Made by a program: the position numbers and the translations under genes. From Gyrodactylus bullatarudis (taxonomy: Eukaryota > Platyhelminthes > Monogenea > Gyrodactylidea > Gyrodactylidae): a stretch of DNA of 64,000 nt. The first letter of the stretch is position 1. Every line of letters starts with the position of its first letter. This document shows, in pieces, positions 34,024-46,100 of the stretch. The stretch lies in assembly GCA_012064415.1 (NCBI GenBank), contig SSNU01000026.1, forward strand, positions 231,117 to 295,116, given 5' to 3'. A model generated the notes under the pieces. The model saw nothing but the letters and a program-made list of their open reading frames with translations, was not told where the DNA came from and did not search any database.

Positions 34024-34318
34024 AACTAGAAATACTTCGTTCTATGTGCATAGGTAAAATATCCCACAGAAACGTCTCAAGTGTTCGGTAATGGATTAGC
34101 CCACCTAGACTGGTATGAAAGAAACTCACAAAACTCGCGCGTATATGTATACTTAGATTATTTCTAAATGCTTTGGGAGTTCCTTTCGTACCAGTCTCGG
34201 TGGGATCCATTAGTAAGCTGTAACATTCAGCGACAAGGGTTAATCCATTACCAAATACATAAGACGTTCCTGTGGGATATATTACCTAAGCACCTAGAGC
34301 GAACTATTTCTAGTTGAA
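34024..34318. mobile_element. MITE with AACTAGAAATA ends (295 bp)
   Basis: The left end AACTAGAAATACTTCGTTCT and the right end, which reads AACTAGAAATAGTTCGCTCT on the minus strand, are inverted copies for 50 bp or more, continuing through ATATCCCACAGAAACGTCT / ATATCCCACAGGAACGTCT. An inner inverted pair (ACTGGTA / TACCAGT) gives a branched fold. No coding capacity. Confidence 0.75.
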
Positions 34319-36517
34319 AATTATCAATTTTTTGGAATCTAGATTATCAGGCCCACTTTCCCTTTATGAAGAAAAAAGTTTTGGAAAAACAGTTTTTAAG
34401 GAAATTATGGCAAATTTGAAATCTTGAGGTAGCGCCAAACTTTGAGTTGAAGAATTTTGCTGATTTCAAAGTGATAAAGGGATCAAAAGTTGATTTTTAG
34501 GATCACAATTAGACAAAGAAATCAAATGGGCTGAATCAGATTTTAAGAAGCCCCCTATTATTAAATTTTTTGATCATCTTCCCTTCTTAAAAATCGATGA
34601 AATTTGATAGTTCAAGATCCCTGAAAAATGACGAATTTATCAGAATATTTAGGATAATAATCGGTTTTCTTGTCTCATTTTGATCCTGTAAATCAACTCA
34701 CTTTGAAATCAGTAAAATCCTAATGCTGTATGATTTTTTCAATTTTTTTTTCTCCATATCTTGAAAGTGGAGATCAGGATCTAGATTCCAAGAAATCAAA
34801 GAGTTGTCATATAAAACTGATCTTTGAGTAATTCCCATATCTGATTGTAACTCTAACTTGTTACTCTTAAAAGGGAATTTTATATTTACCAATTCTTACA
34901 GTCATTTTACGAAATTATTGGACAATTTTTCGATATTATAGGATTCGTTGACAAATTTAGTGGTCAAGTTCCCAAAATAAGAATAATTGAAGGTGTAATT
35001 ATCGAATGAGTTTATCAAAATTAGTGTACATTTTCTCGAATTTAGTGGAATGCTTAAACAAAATTACTGGAGAGTTTTCCAATATTAAGAGAACGAGATA
35101 AGTACAGGTTAGGATCTATTCGAATATAGTGGAAAGTTTATCGAAATGAAGGGACATTATTTGAATTCGATTTCATGATAATTTGCTAATTTTCCGGAGA
35201 AAATTATTGAGTTATATTTGCAAAAGGTAAATTCTCATCTTCGTGTCAATTTAGCTTTATATTAAATTGACTATTTTTGAAATTAGCACTTTTTTATCTT
35301 TCAAACTAGACCATTTAAAGCTCGAATAAGCGTATACTTGATTCACACCCCTTCACTATGTGATCCAAAACACTGATTTTGATCTGTCGCTTACAAGTAG
35401 ACCTAGATAAAACAGGTTTTTTAGAGTGCCTTTGAAGGGAAACTTTATTGTTCCTATGAAAAAGGAACTTCTCTTCTATACACTAAGATAATAATAATAA
35501 TAAGCAAGAGAGTTTCATGAATAGTAGAATGAAAAATCAAACGTATAGTTACAAGAATAATAGAATAATATGGTGTATTCTAAGGTATATAAGGTAATTT
35601 CATACCATCACACACACCCATGTATTTCACTCAGTTTCCTTACATTAAAGTATAGAAAGGTTAATTAATTAAGTAAACCAGTAATTAGCGGAGAATAGTT
35701 TGTCAAGAAATTTAGATGAAATAAAACTGTTGAAACAAAAATTGTAATAAACAGTTAGTTATTAACTGATCTTTCTGAATTTTTATTATTAGTGACTTAT
35801 AAAACTGAGGGGTTTACCACGATTTATTTTTTTTTCTAATTTTTAATGAAATGGATTAGGAATCCTAATTTAGAATCTTATCGTGGAAAATATTTATTTT
35901 CTCAAATCATTTCTTAACCTGTTTTATTATTCGTTTTTTATTAAAATATTCTAATAAGAATTGAGGGGTTTAACACAATTTAGTTTCAAAGTCTCCAAAA
36001 CCTCTCTGAACCTCGCAATAAAGCTTTAAAAACTCCTTTTTTCGTACTTCTAAATTTTACCCTTAAAAACGAGAATTAAAAGGAGAACTGGATGCATCAA
36101 TGAATTCCTTGTGAAATTTTGGTATATTTGTATATTTTTCGCGATATATTACGCTCTATTTTCTTCGGACTGGGGTGGCCATCGAGTTTCGGTTCCGACT
36201 GTACAAACTCAAATAAACCGGTTCTATTCCCCAGAAAGACCTAAAATAGTTTTAGTCTGTGAGAAACACTAAAGCTTGATTCGTGTTCTCAGAATTTTCT
36301 TGCAAAACTGCTAGCAGATACAGTATAAAATTCATAGTAAAGTCCAAAAGATAAAAAACTTGGTGAGAGAAGTCGATAAATACTTATTAACAAGTATATG
36401 AAAAGAAGGCAGTTATGTAAAATGGACGCAACCAATTTCACATGAAAAGTTTAAATGTGCAGAAGAAAGAGTATCTCTCTCTGTCTCTAACATCACCATA
36501 ATCAAACAAACTTAAAG

Positions 36518-36526
36518 TATATAAAG
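36518..36526 (+). promoter_or_regulatory. TATA box of the Cys/Gly-rich gene
   Basis: TATATAAAG lies 48 nt before the ATG, leaving a 5' UTR of about 20-25 nt. The other small Cys-rich genes in this window have the same arrangement. Confidence 0.6.
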
Positions 36527-36573
36527 AAAGAAACCCAATTTCTATGTTATTACCATACCAGATAGAATCAAAA

Positions 36574-36871
36574 ATGTGCTGTGGTGGCTGTGGCGGTGGC
36601 TGTTGTGGAGGGTCGTAAGTGTTTTTTTACATTTGTTGCATGCTACACGTTAATCAAGGCACACCTTACAATTTACATCTAAACCAAGGCTTTTTTAACT
36701 TTTAGTCTTGGAGGTTGGGGCGGTCATGGAAATGGTTATGGCTGGGGAAATTGTGGTTGCCATAATGGTTGGGGTCTTGGCGGTTGCGGTGGATGCTGTG
36801 GAGGCATCCAAGTTGGTTGTGGTCCAAGGTTATACAATTGTGGAAGGTCTTGTTGTGGCTGCTGTTGTTAA
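36574..36871 (+). CDS. Cys/Gly-rich small protein, 68 aa, two exons
   Basis: Exons 36574-36614 and 36706-36871, joined in phase 2 across a 91-nt GT/AG intron; without splicing the frame stops at once. The product starts MCCGGCGGGCCGGS, continues with Gly, Trp, His and Asn repeats, and ends RSCCGCCC. It has no signal peptide or membrane segment. The composition recalls Drosophila Mst sperm-tail proteins (MCCGPC type) and other disulfide-rich structural proteins; a metal-binding role is also conceivable. AATAAA overlaps the stop codon (36870), and another lies at 36977. The TATA box, small size and intron position link it to the Cys-rich genes at 54-57 kb. Confidence 0.75.
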
Positions 36872-36997
36872 TAAAGAAGAAATATCTAAACCGTGTAATA
36901 TAAAAAGATAAATTAGCTTGTATAAAATTTATTTATTTATTACAAAGCAATTCTTTAATCATGCCGTATTTTTTAGAATAAAAGCTTGAAAGTTACA

Positions 36998-37672
36998 AAT
37001 TTTATTTTGTGGGAAATATTGCCGAAATTCTTCAAACATATTTGATTCTGATTTTAATGAAAAAATTCACTATGAGGATTGGAAAACAAGTGACTAATTA
37101 GCAATAAAGCTTTTTATTTCACATTTGATTTAAGAAAATTATCCAAAGGGCAATCAACGTTACATCATTACCAAAAGAGAATAAAGCTATCCAAGATACT
37201 TCAGCCCATCCCCACCACATCACAAAAATGTTCTTTATCAAATCCTGGGAGTGTTTAAACCTATCAGATTTTGTTAATAATTTTGTATAAATATCTAGCC
37301 GGTGTAAGAGTCTGATAAGAACCGGTGAAATAAAAAGCTTTATTGGCTAATTATTCACTTGTCTTCTAATCCTCGTAATGAATTTTTCATTAACCCTTTC
37401 GGTGCCGAGACTATTTCACAATTTTTATAAAAACCAAAATTTAGCTATGAAGATACCAAGTTATTTGGCCAAAAATATTACTAATGAAAGTTCACAGTTG
37501 TGGGCTTCAATTTAAACTTTAATTGATCCAGAACTTTAATTGTTGTAGAGTTATAAAGGTTCAAAAAAATTAGGAATGGACACCAAAAGGGTTAAAATCA
37601 GAATCAAATATATTTGAAGAATTTCGGCAATTTTGTATTTCCTGCAAAATAAAATTTCGAGTCAATTAAAGT
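36998..37672. repeat. Palindromic element interrupted by a TTAA MITE
   Basis: The left arm, about 37000-37125, is mirrored by 37325-37390 plus 37596-37670. Examples are AAATATTGCCGAAATTCTTC with GAAGAATTTCGGCAATTTTG, and GCAATAAAGCTTTTTATTTC with GAAATAAAAAGCTTTATTGG. The right arm is split exactly at a TTAA by the insertion at 37394-37591. Confidence 0.75.
37394..37591. mobile_element. TTAA-flanked MITE (198 bp)
   Basis: TTAA at 37390-37393 and 37592-37595. The ends CCCTTTCGGTGCC and GGACACCAAAAGGG are imperfect inverted repeats, akin to the CCCTTTCGATACCA ends of the larger elements at 11850 and 48154. The uninterrupted mirror arm at about 37065 shows the empty site with a single TTAA. Confidence 0.8.
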
Positions 37673-38026
37673 TCAATAAAAGTTTAGTTAGACAGCATAA
37701 GAGATTATTGGAGGGCACAATTTTTTTCTAATTTGGCCACGTTTGAGAACATCAATGTTAAGTCGTTCTCAAATGTTAATTTAGATTTTAACTAAACTTT
37801 GTAAGTAAAGGTGCTGCACTATTCATTAGTTAATTTAGATGTTCTGCAAGTTGTAATTTGGTATTTCCATCAGAAAACATTAAATATTTCAACAAAAACG
37901 CTCATGACTTGAAAATTGCACAGTCGGTTGGGAAAATCAGTTGCCAATCCAGTCTGAAGAAACTGTAGTGTAATATATCGCGGAAAATATACAAACAGAT
38001 CAAAATTTCACAAGGAATATTGGTGC

Positions 38027-39300
38027 AATTAGTTTTTTGTTTACTTTGTTTTTTTCTAAATGTGAAAAAATGAGTTTTTAAAGCTACATTGTGAAGATCG
38101 GAAAATTTTTAGAGAGTTTGAAGGCACCATTGTCATGTCAGTGACATGATTCTTTTTGATAAGAATATAAAAACTTTCTATTCGAAGGCACTTTAAAAAA
38201 TTTGTTTTATGTCTACTTTTAAGCGACCAATAAAAAATAGTTTTTAACGCAACACTTTCCAATAACTACTCAAAATTTTGTAAAAATTGATAGAATTTCT
38301 TTCCAATAAAATTCATTTTAAGACCAAAAATTTTTCTATGGGTGAAAATGGATGACTAAATTTCTTGATCCAGAGAGAAGAAAAAAAGGTCATCCCTAGG
38401 GCCCGTAAAATATGGTCTTTCTTTTGGTATTCAATAAATTATATTTCAAGTCTTCTTTTAACAAAATTTACTCAAAAGTATTGTCTTAGTAAGATATATT
38501 TTACAGGAGATTACTCCACCACCGTGTTATCCCTTAATTGAGAGTCTGCCCCACAAAGGAAAAAGTTGAGCTTTGCATTGAAGTAGTCTATTTGTATAGG
38601 CAGCCTAAGTGAGTAAGGATCGAGGATAGAGCATAGAAATGTCTTTGGACCTTCTCAATTTCGTTTAGGCTCTCCATAAACCCAAACTGCTACTGTATGT
38701 GAATGGTGAATTTATTGAATATTCTTTCAATCAAAGAATTAGGAATTTTAAAATAATGCACATATTTTTAGCTCGGGTAACATAAAATGATTAATACTCA
38801 ATGAGTATCGCTATATAGTAGCGTCTTTTAAAGAGAATCTCGTCGCACTACAGTAGTATTTATCTTTAAAAGTTTTAACTTAAAACATATAGAATATTTC
38901 ATAAACTGGATATAATTTAACAGAGAAAACTTTTAGATAACTAAAATCATTGAAGGGGCTATTTTGAAACAGAGTGTTATTCAAGACTATTGTAGAGAAA
39001 GATGTTTAGCATTAATCTCTTTCAATTGCTTAATGATGTAAAAGAGAATTGAACTATGGAAAGAAATTCAGAATAAAAAATCAGAACTAATTGAGGGAAT
39101 TATTCATCACTAATTTCATGGAATAATTCTCTATAAAGTTCATAGGATGAACGTCACTGACAATTCAGAAAATTAATTCCAGGAATATTGAAATTGAAAA
39201 TTTGCCAAAAAAGTTTAGAGACTATAATTTTAGAATTTGTTTTAACCGACTCATGTCCACGTTTACGACGTACCGTGCTTAAGCTGAATATATCTTACAC
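38027..39300. other. Intergenic DNA upstream of eIF4G
   Basis: No gene or complete element is seen. A segment around 38150-38200 (CTTTTTGATAAGAATATAAA) resembles 54830-54860, extending the repeat shared by the two Cys-rich gene neighbourhoods. No TATA box is apparent close to the eIF4G start. Confidence 0.4.
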
Positions 39301-42300
39301 ATGACTGATAATAATCATCATACACCAATGGATTTTCCTTTCCAATACCAAGTTCCTATAAGCCTGTTTCAACCTCAGCCTTTCCATCAAGAAGCTATCA
39401 GACAAATCCCTGATTATCCTTATGCTCCCAGACCTAAATTTCGTTTATTCAACCAGCAGGATATTGCTATGAAGCTGAAAAATGGTTCCAACGAAAATAT
39501 ACTTGCAGATAAAGAAAAAAGAGTTACCGAAAAGCAAACTCTATTTGATAAAACGCAAGTAGATCAAGTTTTAAGGGGAGCTAAAAGTACCCCTAATGTT
39601 GAAACTAGTCCACCCAAAATGCAAGTACCAGATAGTAGGAAACAAGAAAATAATGTCTCCAAACCTTCAGTTACCCTTAAAACCGAAGCTCCTCCACAAA
39701 AACGTAAACCTCAGGAAGAGCCAGTCAAAATAACCAAGCCAGTTGAGGAAGAAAAGAGAATACGATATACTCGAGAATTTCTTCTCAAGGTTAAGACTGC
39801 CAAAATTTGTGATGAACTATCTTTCAAGCTTAACCTAGACGGTAAAAAAAGAATCAACATTGATCTAAATGATGTCAATCTTGAAAAGGTGGATAAACCA
39901 TTTGTCCCATCCCGAAATGATGCTCAGACTGACAAAACAGTCAGCTTTGAATCTTCCATTGGTATACTTCTCAATCAAATTATGCCTCACAATATTCCTG
40001 ACATTCATAGTCAACTCAAAAAGTTGTGTGAAAAGCAAAACGATAAACTAGAATACCTTGCATCGGCTCTATTCAACTGTGCTATAAAACAATCAAAGTT
40101 TTCACATCTCTTTGCCGAATTATCGAGACTTTTCAAAGAAGTAATTTAAAACCATTATTCTTATCATAAATGTTTCATAATTTCAGATTTTTCAATAGTT
40201 CATTTTCACCTAAATACTGTTGATTTAATTTTATAATTTTTAGGAACTTCCATTCAGAAAGATGCTAGTAAATTCATGTCAGACCATGATCCAACGCAGT
40301 ATTGATGTGAGTAGTGTTCATTTCTTAATATAAAATTTTAGGATATTGTAAAAGAAGCAAATAAATCTGTTGATGACGAATTGGAAACAATCGTTGACGA
40401 AAATACTCGTGCCGTCTTTCAAGATAACAGAGATAGTGTTGTCACCAAATTTAAAGAGAAATACTTTGGCAACATTAAGCTATTCGCAGAACTATTCAAG
40501 GTTGATATTATCTCAGGATCTCCATTCCAAAAGGAGTTTATGAGTCTTGTCGAAACTAAGGATTTGACAATGAGGAACGCTGAGGCCTTCCTTATTATTT
40601 ACTCCGCCGCAGAAAATGAAATAGAAAAGGCTATTTCAGCTGAAAATCTCAATCAGTTTTTCACTAAACTGAAACGTCTCATGGATAACTCAAAAACTAT
40701 TGAAAGCCACATGCGATACAGAATCAATGATGTCATTGAGAAACGTAAAAATCTCAAAAGTAAGTTACAAGTACATTCTTTAATTTTACAATTTAATTTA
40801 TCATCCATTAATTTTTTTATCATTAAAGAGCGCAATGAAGGAATCTCTGTTACCAACATTACATTGATGCCAAAGAATAGCTGGAATCAAGGAATATCGT
40901 TAGTTTATTTTGCTCTCTTAAATGCATACTATGTATTTACAATTTTTTCGTTATCGATTAACAATTCTTTTAATAGTTTATTGATTTTTCTAATGAAAAA
41001 TAATTGTAAAAATTTTCAGCAATCCATCAAAAGCATGGTCTAATAATAAGCCCAAGATCGAATCACAACCTGTTAAAAAAGCTCCCCCTAAAGATGTTGA
41101 ACTCAATAAAGATTACCTTCAGTTATTTATTGACAATGATTTAGATTACGAAGAACAACTCTTTGGGCTCAAAGAGAAAAAAGTTTCCTTACAAAAAATT
41201 GTTAAAAACAGTGTCACTGATGCTATGGAGAAAAGGGAAGACCGTAGGAAATCATGCGGTCATTTCTTGGCCCATCTTCATCAGAAAAAATGCTTGGACT
41301 CAGAAGACTTGATTACTGGGTGAGTTTCATAATTTTTATCATGCTATTAATAACTAATGTCTGTTAGTTTTGTCGAATATTGCAAGACTATCGATGAAGA
41401 CTGGTATGAAAATTATCCAATGGGCATGGATTTTCTTGGCGTTATCATGGCCCATTTTATTTTCACTCTTGTCGAGAAAAAGGCTGAAAACTTTATCATT
41501 CTCAATTCAATCGTTAAAGAACTACCCTCAAATGAAGAAAGTGAATGGTCGTACGGCCTTGAAATTTATGGCAAGACCTTTTTCCATCTAAAAAAACTCA
41601 TTGACTCAGAAGAAGTAAACACTGAAAAATTGAAAATGCCTCAAATCCCCAACATCATGTCAACATTTGAATCGCTTGTCAATAAATCTCAAAACAAAAA
41701 TCTTGACGAGTATATTAAACAAACTGATGTAAGTTTGCACTCATGTCTAATCCAATATATTCATTTATATTTTCAAAATATTCTAATTAACAGATAGCAT
41801 TTGTGACAAGTCTTAGTAGTAATAGTAGCAATAATAGTAATGATAAACAGCCAACAAATGCATCCAATAATTCAGATCTTCCGACTACATCTTCATACAC
41901 AAAATCCAAGACAAAAGAATCTACCTCAAGCTCAGGACCTTACAGTACAAACAATATTAGTGGCTTTCAAAATCAGCCTAAACCATATGCATGTTAGTTT
42001 TCCTCACCACCGACTACATTCACTTTTCTATTATTAAATACAATATTTTTATTAACTAGCTAAAAAGTCAATGCAAAACTTCCCAAATAAGCCTACTCCT
42101 GCTAATTATCCCAAGGTGAACAGGTCGACTAGTCAAAGAATGGCAATGCCATCAAATGGAGTCGCTGTCAATTCAAAGGCTTCTTATAGATCACAAATAG
42201 AATCACCCTCAATGGGCAGATCTAGTCGATTTTATGAATCTGAACAGAGTGCACCAAACCCTCAAGTAGCTGATTATCACACAAGGCAACCAAATAAAAA

Positions 42301-42815
42301 AATTAACAAAAAGGGTACAATTAAAAATGGAAAATACGAATCAATACAACAGAAAATAATTGAAGTTGCCACCAGACAAGACTATGAATCAACCAAAGAT
42401 TTACTAGGTGAATTAGACCCAAAAATTCTTGAGAGTGAAGAATTTGTCTCCCAATTCTCATCTGTAATATTTGAAAATGCTTTGAAAGTTGATAAATCCC
42501 AAATGGAAGATTCTCTTAAACTCCTTCATCCTATTGTTATGTTAGAAAGAAATTGTAAGCTCCTTCTCCAAGGTCTTCAGAAATATGCAGAATGTAAGTA
42601 TTACGGTTATTATTTTGATAACTACATCTTGGTTATTTTTTCATTAATTCTTAGGTAACAAAATCCATGATCTAGTACAGTCAATATTATCTTGCAACGT
42701 CATAACTAGTGAATCTCTTAAGGACTGGATTACAGAAACTCCTTGGGATGAAACAAACTACGAAAAGCTCCGTTCAGTTGTGTACCATTTATTCCCAGAT
42801 CTAACTTCTTCGTAA
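39301..42815 (+). CDS. EIF4G: eIF4G translation initiation factor, 9 exons, 981 aa
   Basis: Scaffold of the cap-binding complex, joining eIF4E, eIF4A and eIF3 in the cytoplasm. Exons: 39301-40140, 40244-40306, 40342-40759, 40829-40898, 41020-41319, 41368-41728, 41794-41992, 42060-42593, 42655-42815; all joins keep frame. An eIF4E-binding motif Y-x4-L-phi is seen as YTREFLL (residues 156-162). A MIF4G domain follows (about 219-450; GNIKLFAELFK is diagnostic), then an MA3 domain (about 487-670; RRKSCGHFLAHL), a Ser/Asn/Thr-rich linker, and a C-terminal helical region (about 830-981) resembling the W2/MNK-binding domain (SLKDWITETPWDE). The N-terminus is short relative to vertebrate eIF4G1, and I see no PABP-binding motif. 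Introns are 35-121 nt and free of insertions. AATAAA is at 42966. Confidence 0.88.
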
Positions 42816-43178
42816 TTCCTGCTATTATGCATATTATATTGTGCCTATTTTCATCGTCATTTAAAATTGGAACCATCTTTTTAAGATTTGGAACTCAATA
42901 TCATGCAATCAAATTATATCATTGTTAATATAACAAATCTTCTTCTATAGTTCTTTTTATTCGTCAATAAAAATATTTAGAGTTTCTTATTAATCAGTAT
43001 ATTTTGTACTCGGTCAATTCCACCCTTGCCTTTTTTAGTTTTATTTTATCTATTTTCTGATTCTCACACTCGTTCTTGGCATACTAAAAATGTGACTAAA
43101 TTGAATCAGGAATACATTTGATAATTTTCAAACAAAAAAATTTTGAATGTATTTGTTTAAAGTTATTCTAGAATTCAA

Positions 43179-46100
43179 ATGATAGACCACCGAAAAATTC
43201 TTGTAATTGATTCTGGAACTCGGGAATGCAGGGTAATTACTAAAATCATGACTCTCTAGGTTGTCGACAAAATTTTGCGTACATGCAATCTAAAAAGCTA
43301 TGTTGAATCGTATTCCTTGAGTCTATCACAACTTGAAGCAAAACCACTGTAAGAAAAATTTATTATTTCAAGAGCAATAATTCTTACTGGAACTTTTGAT
43401 AATGATTGCCAATTGATTAATCAAATAGCTGCTGAAAATGTTCCTGTGCTTGCACTATCTGGAGCAGTTCTAGTAATTATATTTTTGGATAAATTATCTA
43501 ATCTTTTTAGGCTCTGGCGAAATATTTAGGTTGTCAAGTGAAAAAGCCTTCTGAAAAAGTTAATTTCAGTATGAATGTTCGAGAAGGATCTCATGATTTC
43601 TTGAAGTAACTTGTCCATTGTTAATTATTTCTATTAGGGGATTGCTCAATATTGTTATAACTATGCAGGATGACTCTGAAACTATCCAAAGTTTATCTGA
43701 TGATTTAATAGCATTGATCAGTCTAGAGGATAATATTTTTTCGTTTTACAATGAGAAGAGAAATGTATATGCAATACAACTGAATCCTACCACAAACCTA
43801 ATTGAAACTACCAGAAAAGTCTTGGAAAATTTCCTCTTTGAAATCCTTCATATTGAACCAAAATATACGCTTGAAGCTAGACTTGATGAAACTGTCAATC
43901 GGTTAAAATTAGAAATTCCAAATAATCGTAAAATCATGGTTCCCCTGAATGGAGTTGATTCACTAATTTCATATTTCATTCTATTGAAATTTGTACCCAA
44001 AGAGAATCTTATAGGAATATTCATTGATACTGGTTTCTTGAAGGCTGGCGAGGCAGATAGTGCTGCCAGATTATTTGAGTCACTCGGTATATTCTTTCAA
44101 ATTATCAAAGCTTCAATTGAATTCTCCTCTAGTTGTACAACTCAATCAATTGAAATTGACACTTTTACCACTGGAGTTCTAAAGGGGAAAACTAGTGAAA
44201 CTAGTCCGCCCAACGGAAAGAATACCAATACCAAAATTGAATTGGACACAAGCTACACTGAAGTACGCAATGTTCCGATTGGTCCCTTGAATGATTCAAT
44301 CGTTTGTCCTGAACAAAAGAAAATCATCATAAATGACACTTTTCTTCGGATTATCGAGCGCAAGTGGAAAGAACTAGACTTTACCCCCGAGACTTTCCTC
44401 ATCTCCCAGTCAACACTGCGCTCTGACTTTATTGAAGATTCCTGCAACCAGAAGGACATTAGGAAGAATCAGCTTCGCCTCCTCCATTTTTATAAGAGAC
44501 AGAAAAAAGTCCTTGAGCCATTGATTGAATTTTACAAGGATGAATTGCGCATTTTGGGCAAAAATTTGAATTTAGACGAGAAGATATTAAATTTGCCCCC
44601 GTTTTCTAATTATGGCCTAGCGACAAGAATAATTTGTGCCACTGAGCCGTATATCGACAAGGATTATCAGGAGACAACCAGCCTGATAAAAATGATTGCC
44701 GGTTTCAATTCAATGTCGAAGAGGCCTCATCCACTCTTGACAAAAATCAAATTGGCCCTCTCCGAGGATGAGAGCTTGACCCTCATGAATATAACTGCTG
44801 ATAAAACCTTGTCAGCTCATTTGTTACCCATCAAGTGTTCCGGTATGAACTCGGAACCTCGTCCATTTGGTTATGCATGTGCTTTGTCATCCTCTGAACC
44901 GAAGCCCAATTGGATATCACTTAGTTTTCTCGCTAGTATTATGCCCAAAATTTCCCATCATATAAAAAGGTAAGAAAATATTCTAGTTTTAGGTTTTTAT
45001 TTAACATTGGTTTTGAGTCAGGGGCAGTCACAAAATAGCAGAATTTAAAAAAGAAAGCATTTTAATACTAGAACATGAAAAAAATACCACTGGATTAGTG
45101 AATTATTAATTTTTTCGGTTGGGCAAAAGGCAGAATATTGCGTCTCAATGTGTGGTCACTGATCAGACATTTGATTATAGAATAAATGAAGTTGAAATAA
45201 TGATTTTTGTTGGTCCAATCAAAAGCTCTCAGACCAGGCCTTTTTGCCACGAGATTGAGTCGCTTTAGAAATAGCATAAATCAAATGAAGAGATGTTTAA
45301 TTAAGAAAAGTAAGATTTTTTTCATGTCATCACAAGGACTTGGCCCAGAAAAAATAATATTCAATTTTGAATTGCAAATAAATGGCAAAATTATTTTCGT
45401 GAGAATGTTAATTTCATAATTCCCATGAAAATTCTAGCAAAATTTCAAAAATATCATGACCAGGGCATCCAAAAATATGCCAATACATTCTATATAAATA
45501 TGCATATTTATGTAGAATATATTCCGAAAAATTGGCATATTTTTGGAAGCCCTGCTCATGAGGTATTATACCAGGGTGTTTCTCACAAATAAGGCCTCTA
45601 TTTCAGTGTGTTACATGTCAAATATACATAAACCTAATTGACATGAAGATAAGAATTTACAATTTTTACTAAAAACTCAATATTTTTCCCCAGAAAGTTA
45701 GGAAGAAATAGATATTTTTGAATTCCATAATGAAAGGAGCTATCAATTCATGGATATTAAAAAAAATTCTGAAAAATTTTCAATTTCGTCAAATTTAGGC
45801 CGTTTTTCACTTTTTCATCTTTCGAAACCAAAATTTTTATCGATTTCAAAGATATGGACCAGTTCAGAATCGATATTTCGAATCATCATTACACAGAAAT
45901 TTCGAATTTGGTCGTAGAGAATGAGAGAAAATTACTCTTTCCAAGAAAAAGTTCAGTATCTTAATTTTGGATAATTTTCCTTCGTGATAATCGAAAAATT
46001 CAAATGGTTCGATTTCCCACAGTAATCATGAATTTCTGTGAATTTCTTTAGGCGAATTCGAAATTTCTGTGTGATGATGATCCAAAATATCGATACTGAA

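Larger units (their letters stand above)
33728..36573. other. Zinc-finger 3' UTR and intergenic DNA
   Basis: No gene is seen. It holds a MITE (34024-34318), a worn palindromic-MITE copy (about 34320-34770), and a subfamily-A end at 35195-35262 (TTTTCCGGAGAAAATTATTG ... TTCGTGTCAATTTAGCTT). Around 35760-35990 the phrase GAGGGGTTTA-C-ACGATTTA occurs twice in direct orientation about 140 bp apart. Confidence 0.5.
36106..38026. repeat. Inverted repeat bracketing the Cys/Gly gene
   Basis: About 36106-36208 and about 37915-38026 are inverted copies of each other (AATTCCTTGTGAAATTTTGG / reverse of CAAAATTTCACAAGGAATAT; CGCGATATATTACG / TAATATATCGCGGAAAATAT). A related copy lies at 54762-54860, just downstream of another small Cys-rich gene. 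Confidence 0.7.

Noticed and set aside
36708..36911. Val/Ala-rich 67-codon frame
   Set aside because: It is the out-of-frame reading of exon 2 of the Cys/Gly-rich gene; the spliced frame gives a coherent product with TATA box and polyadenylation signal.
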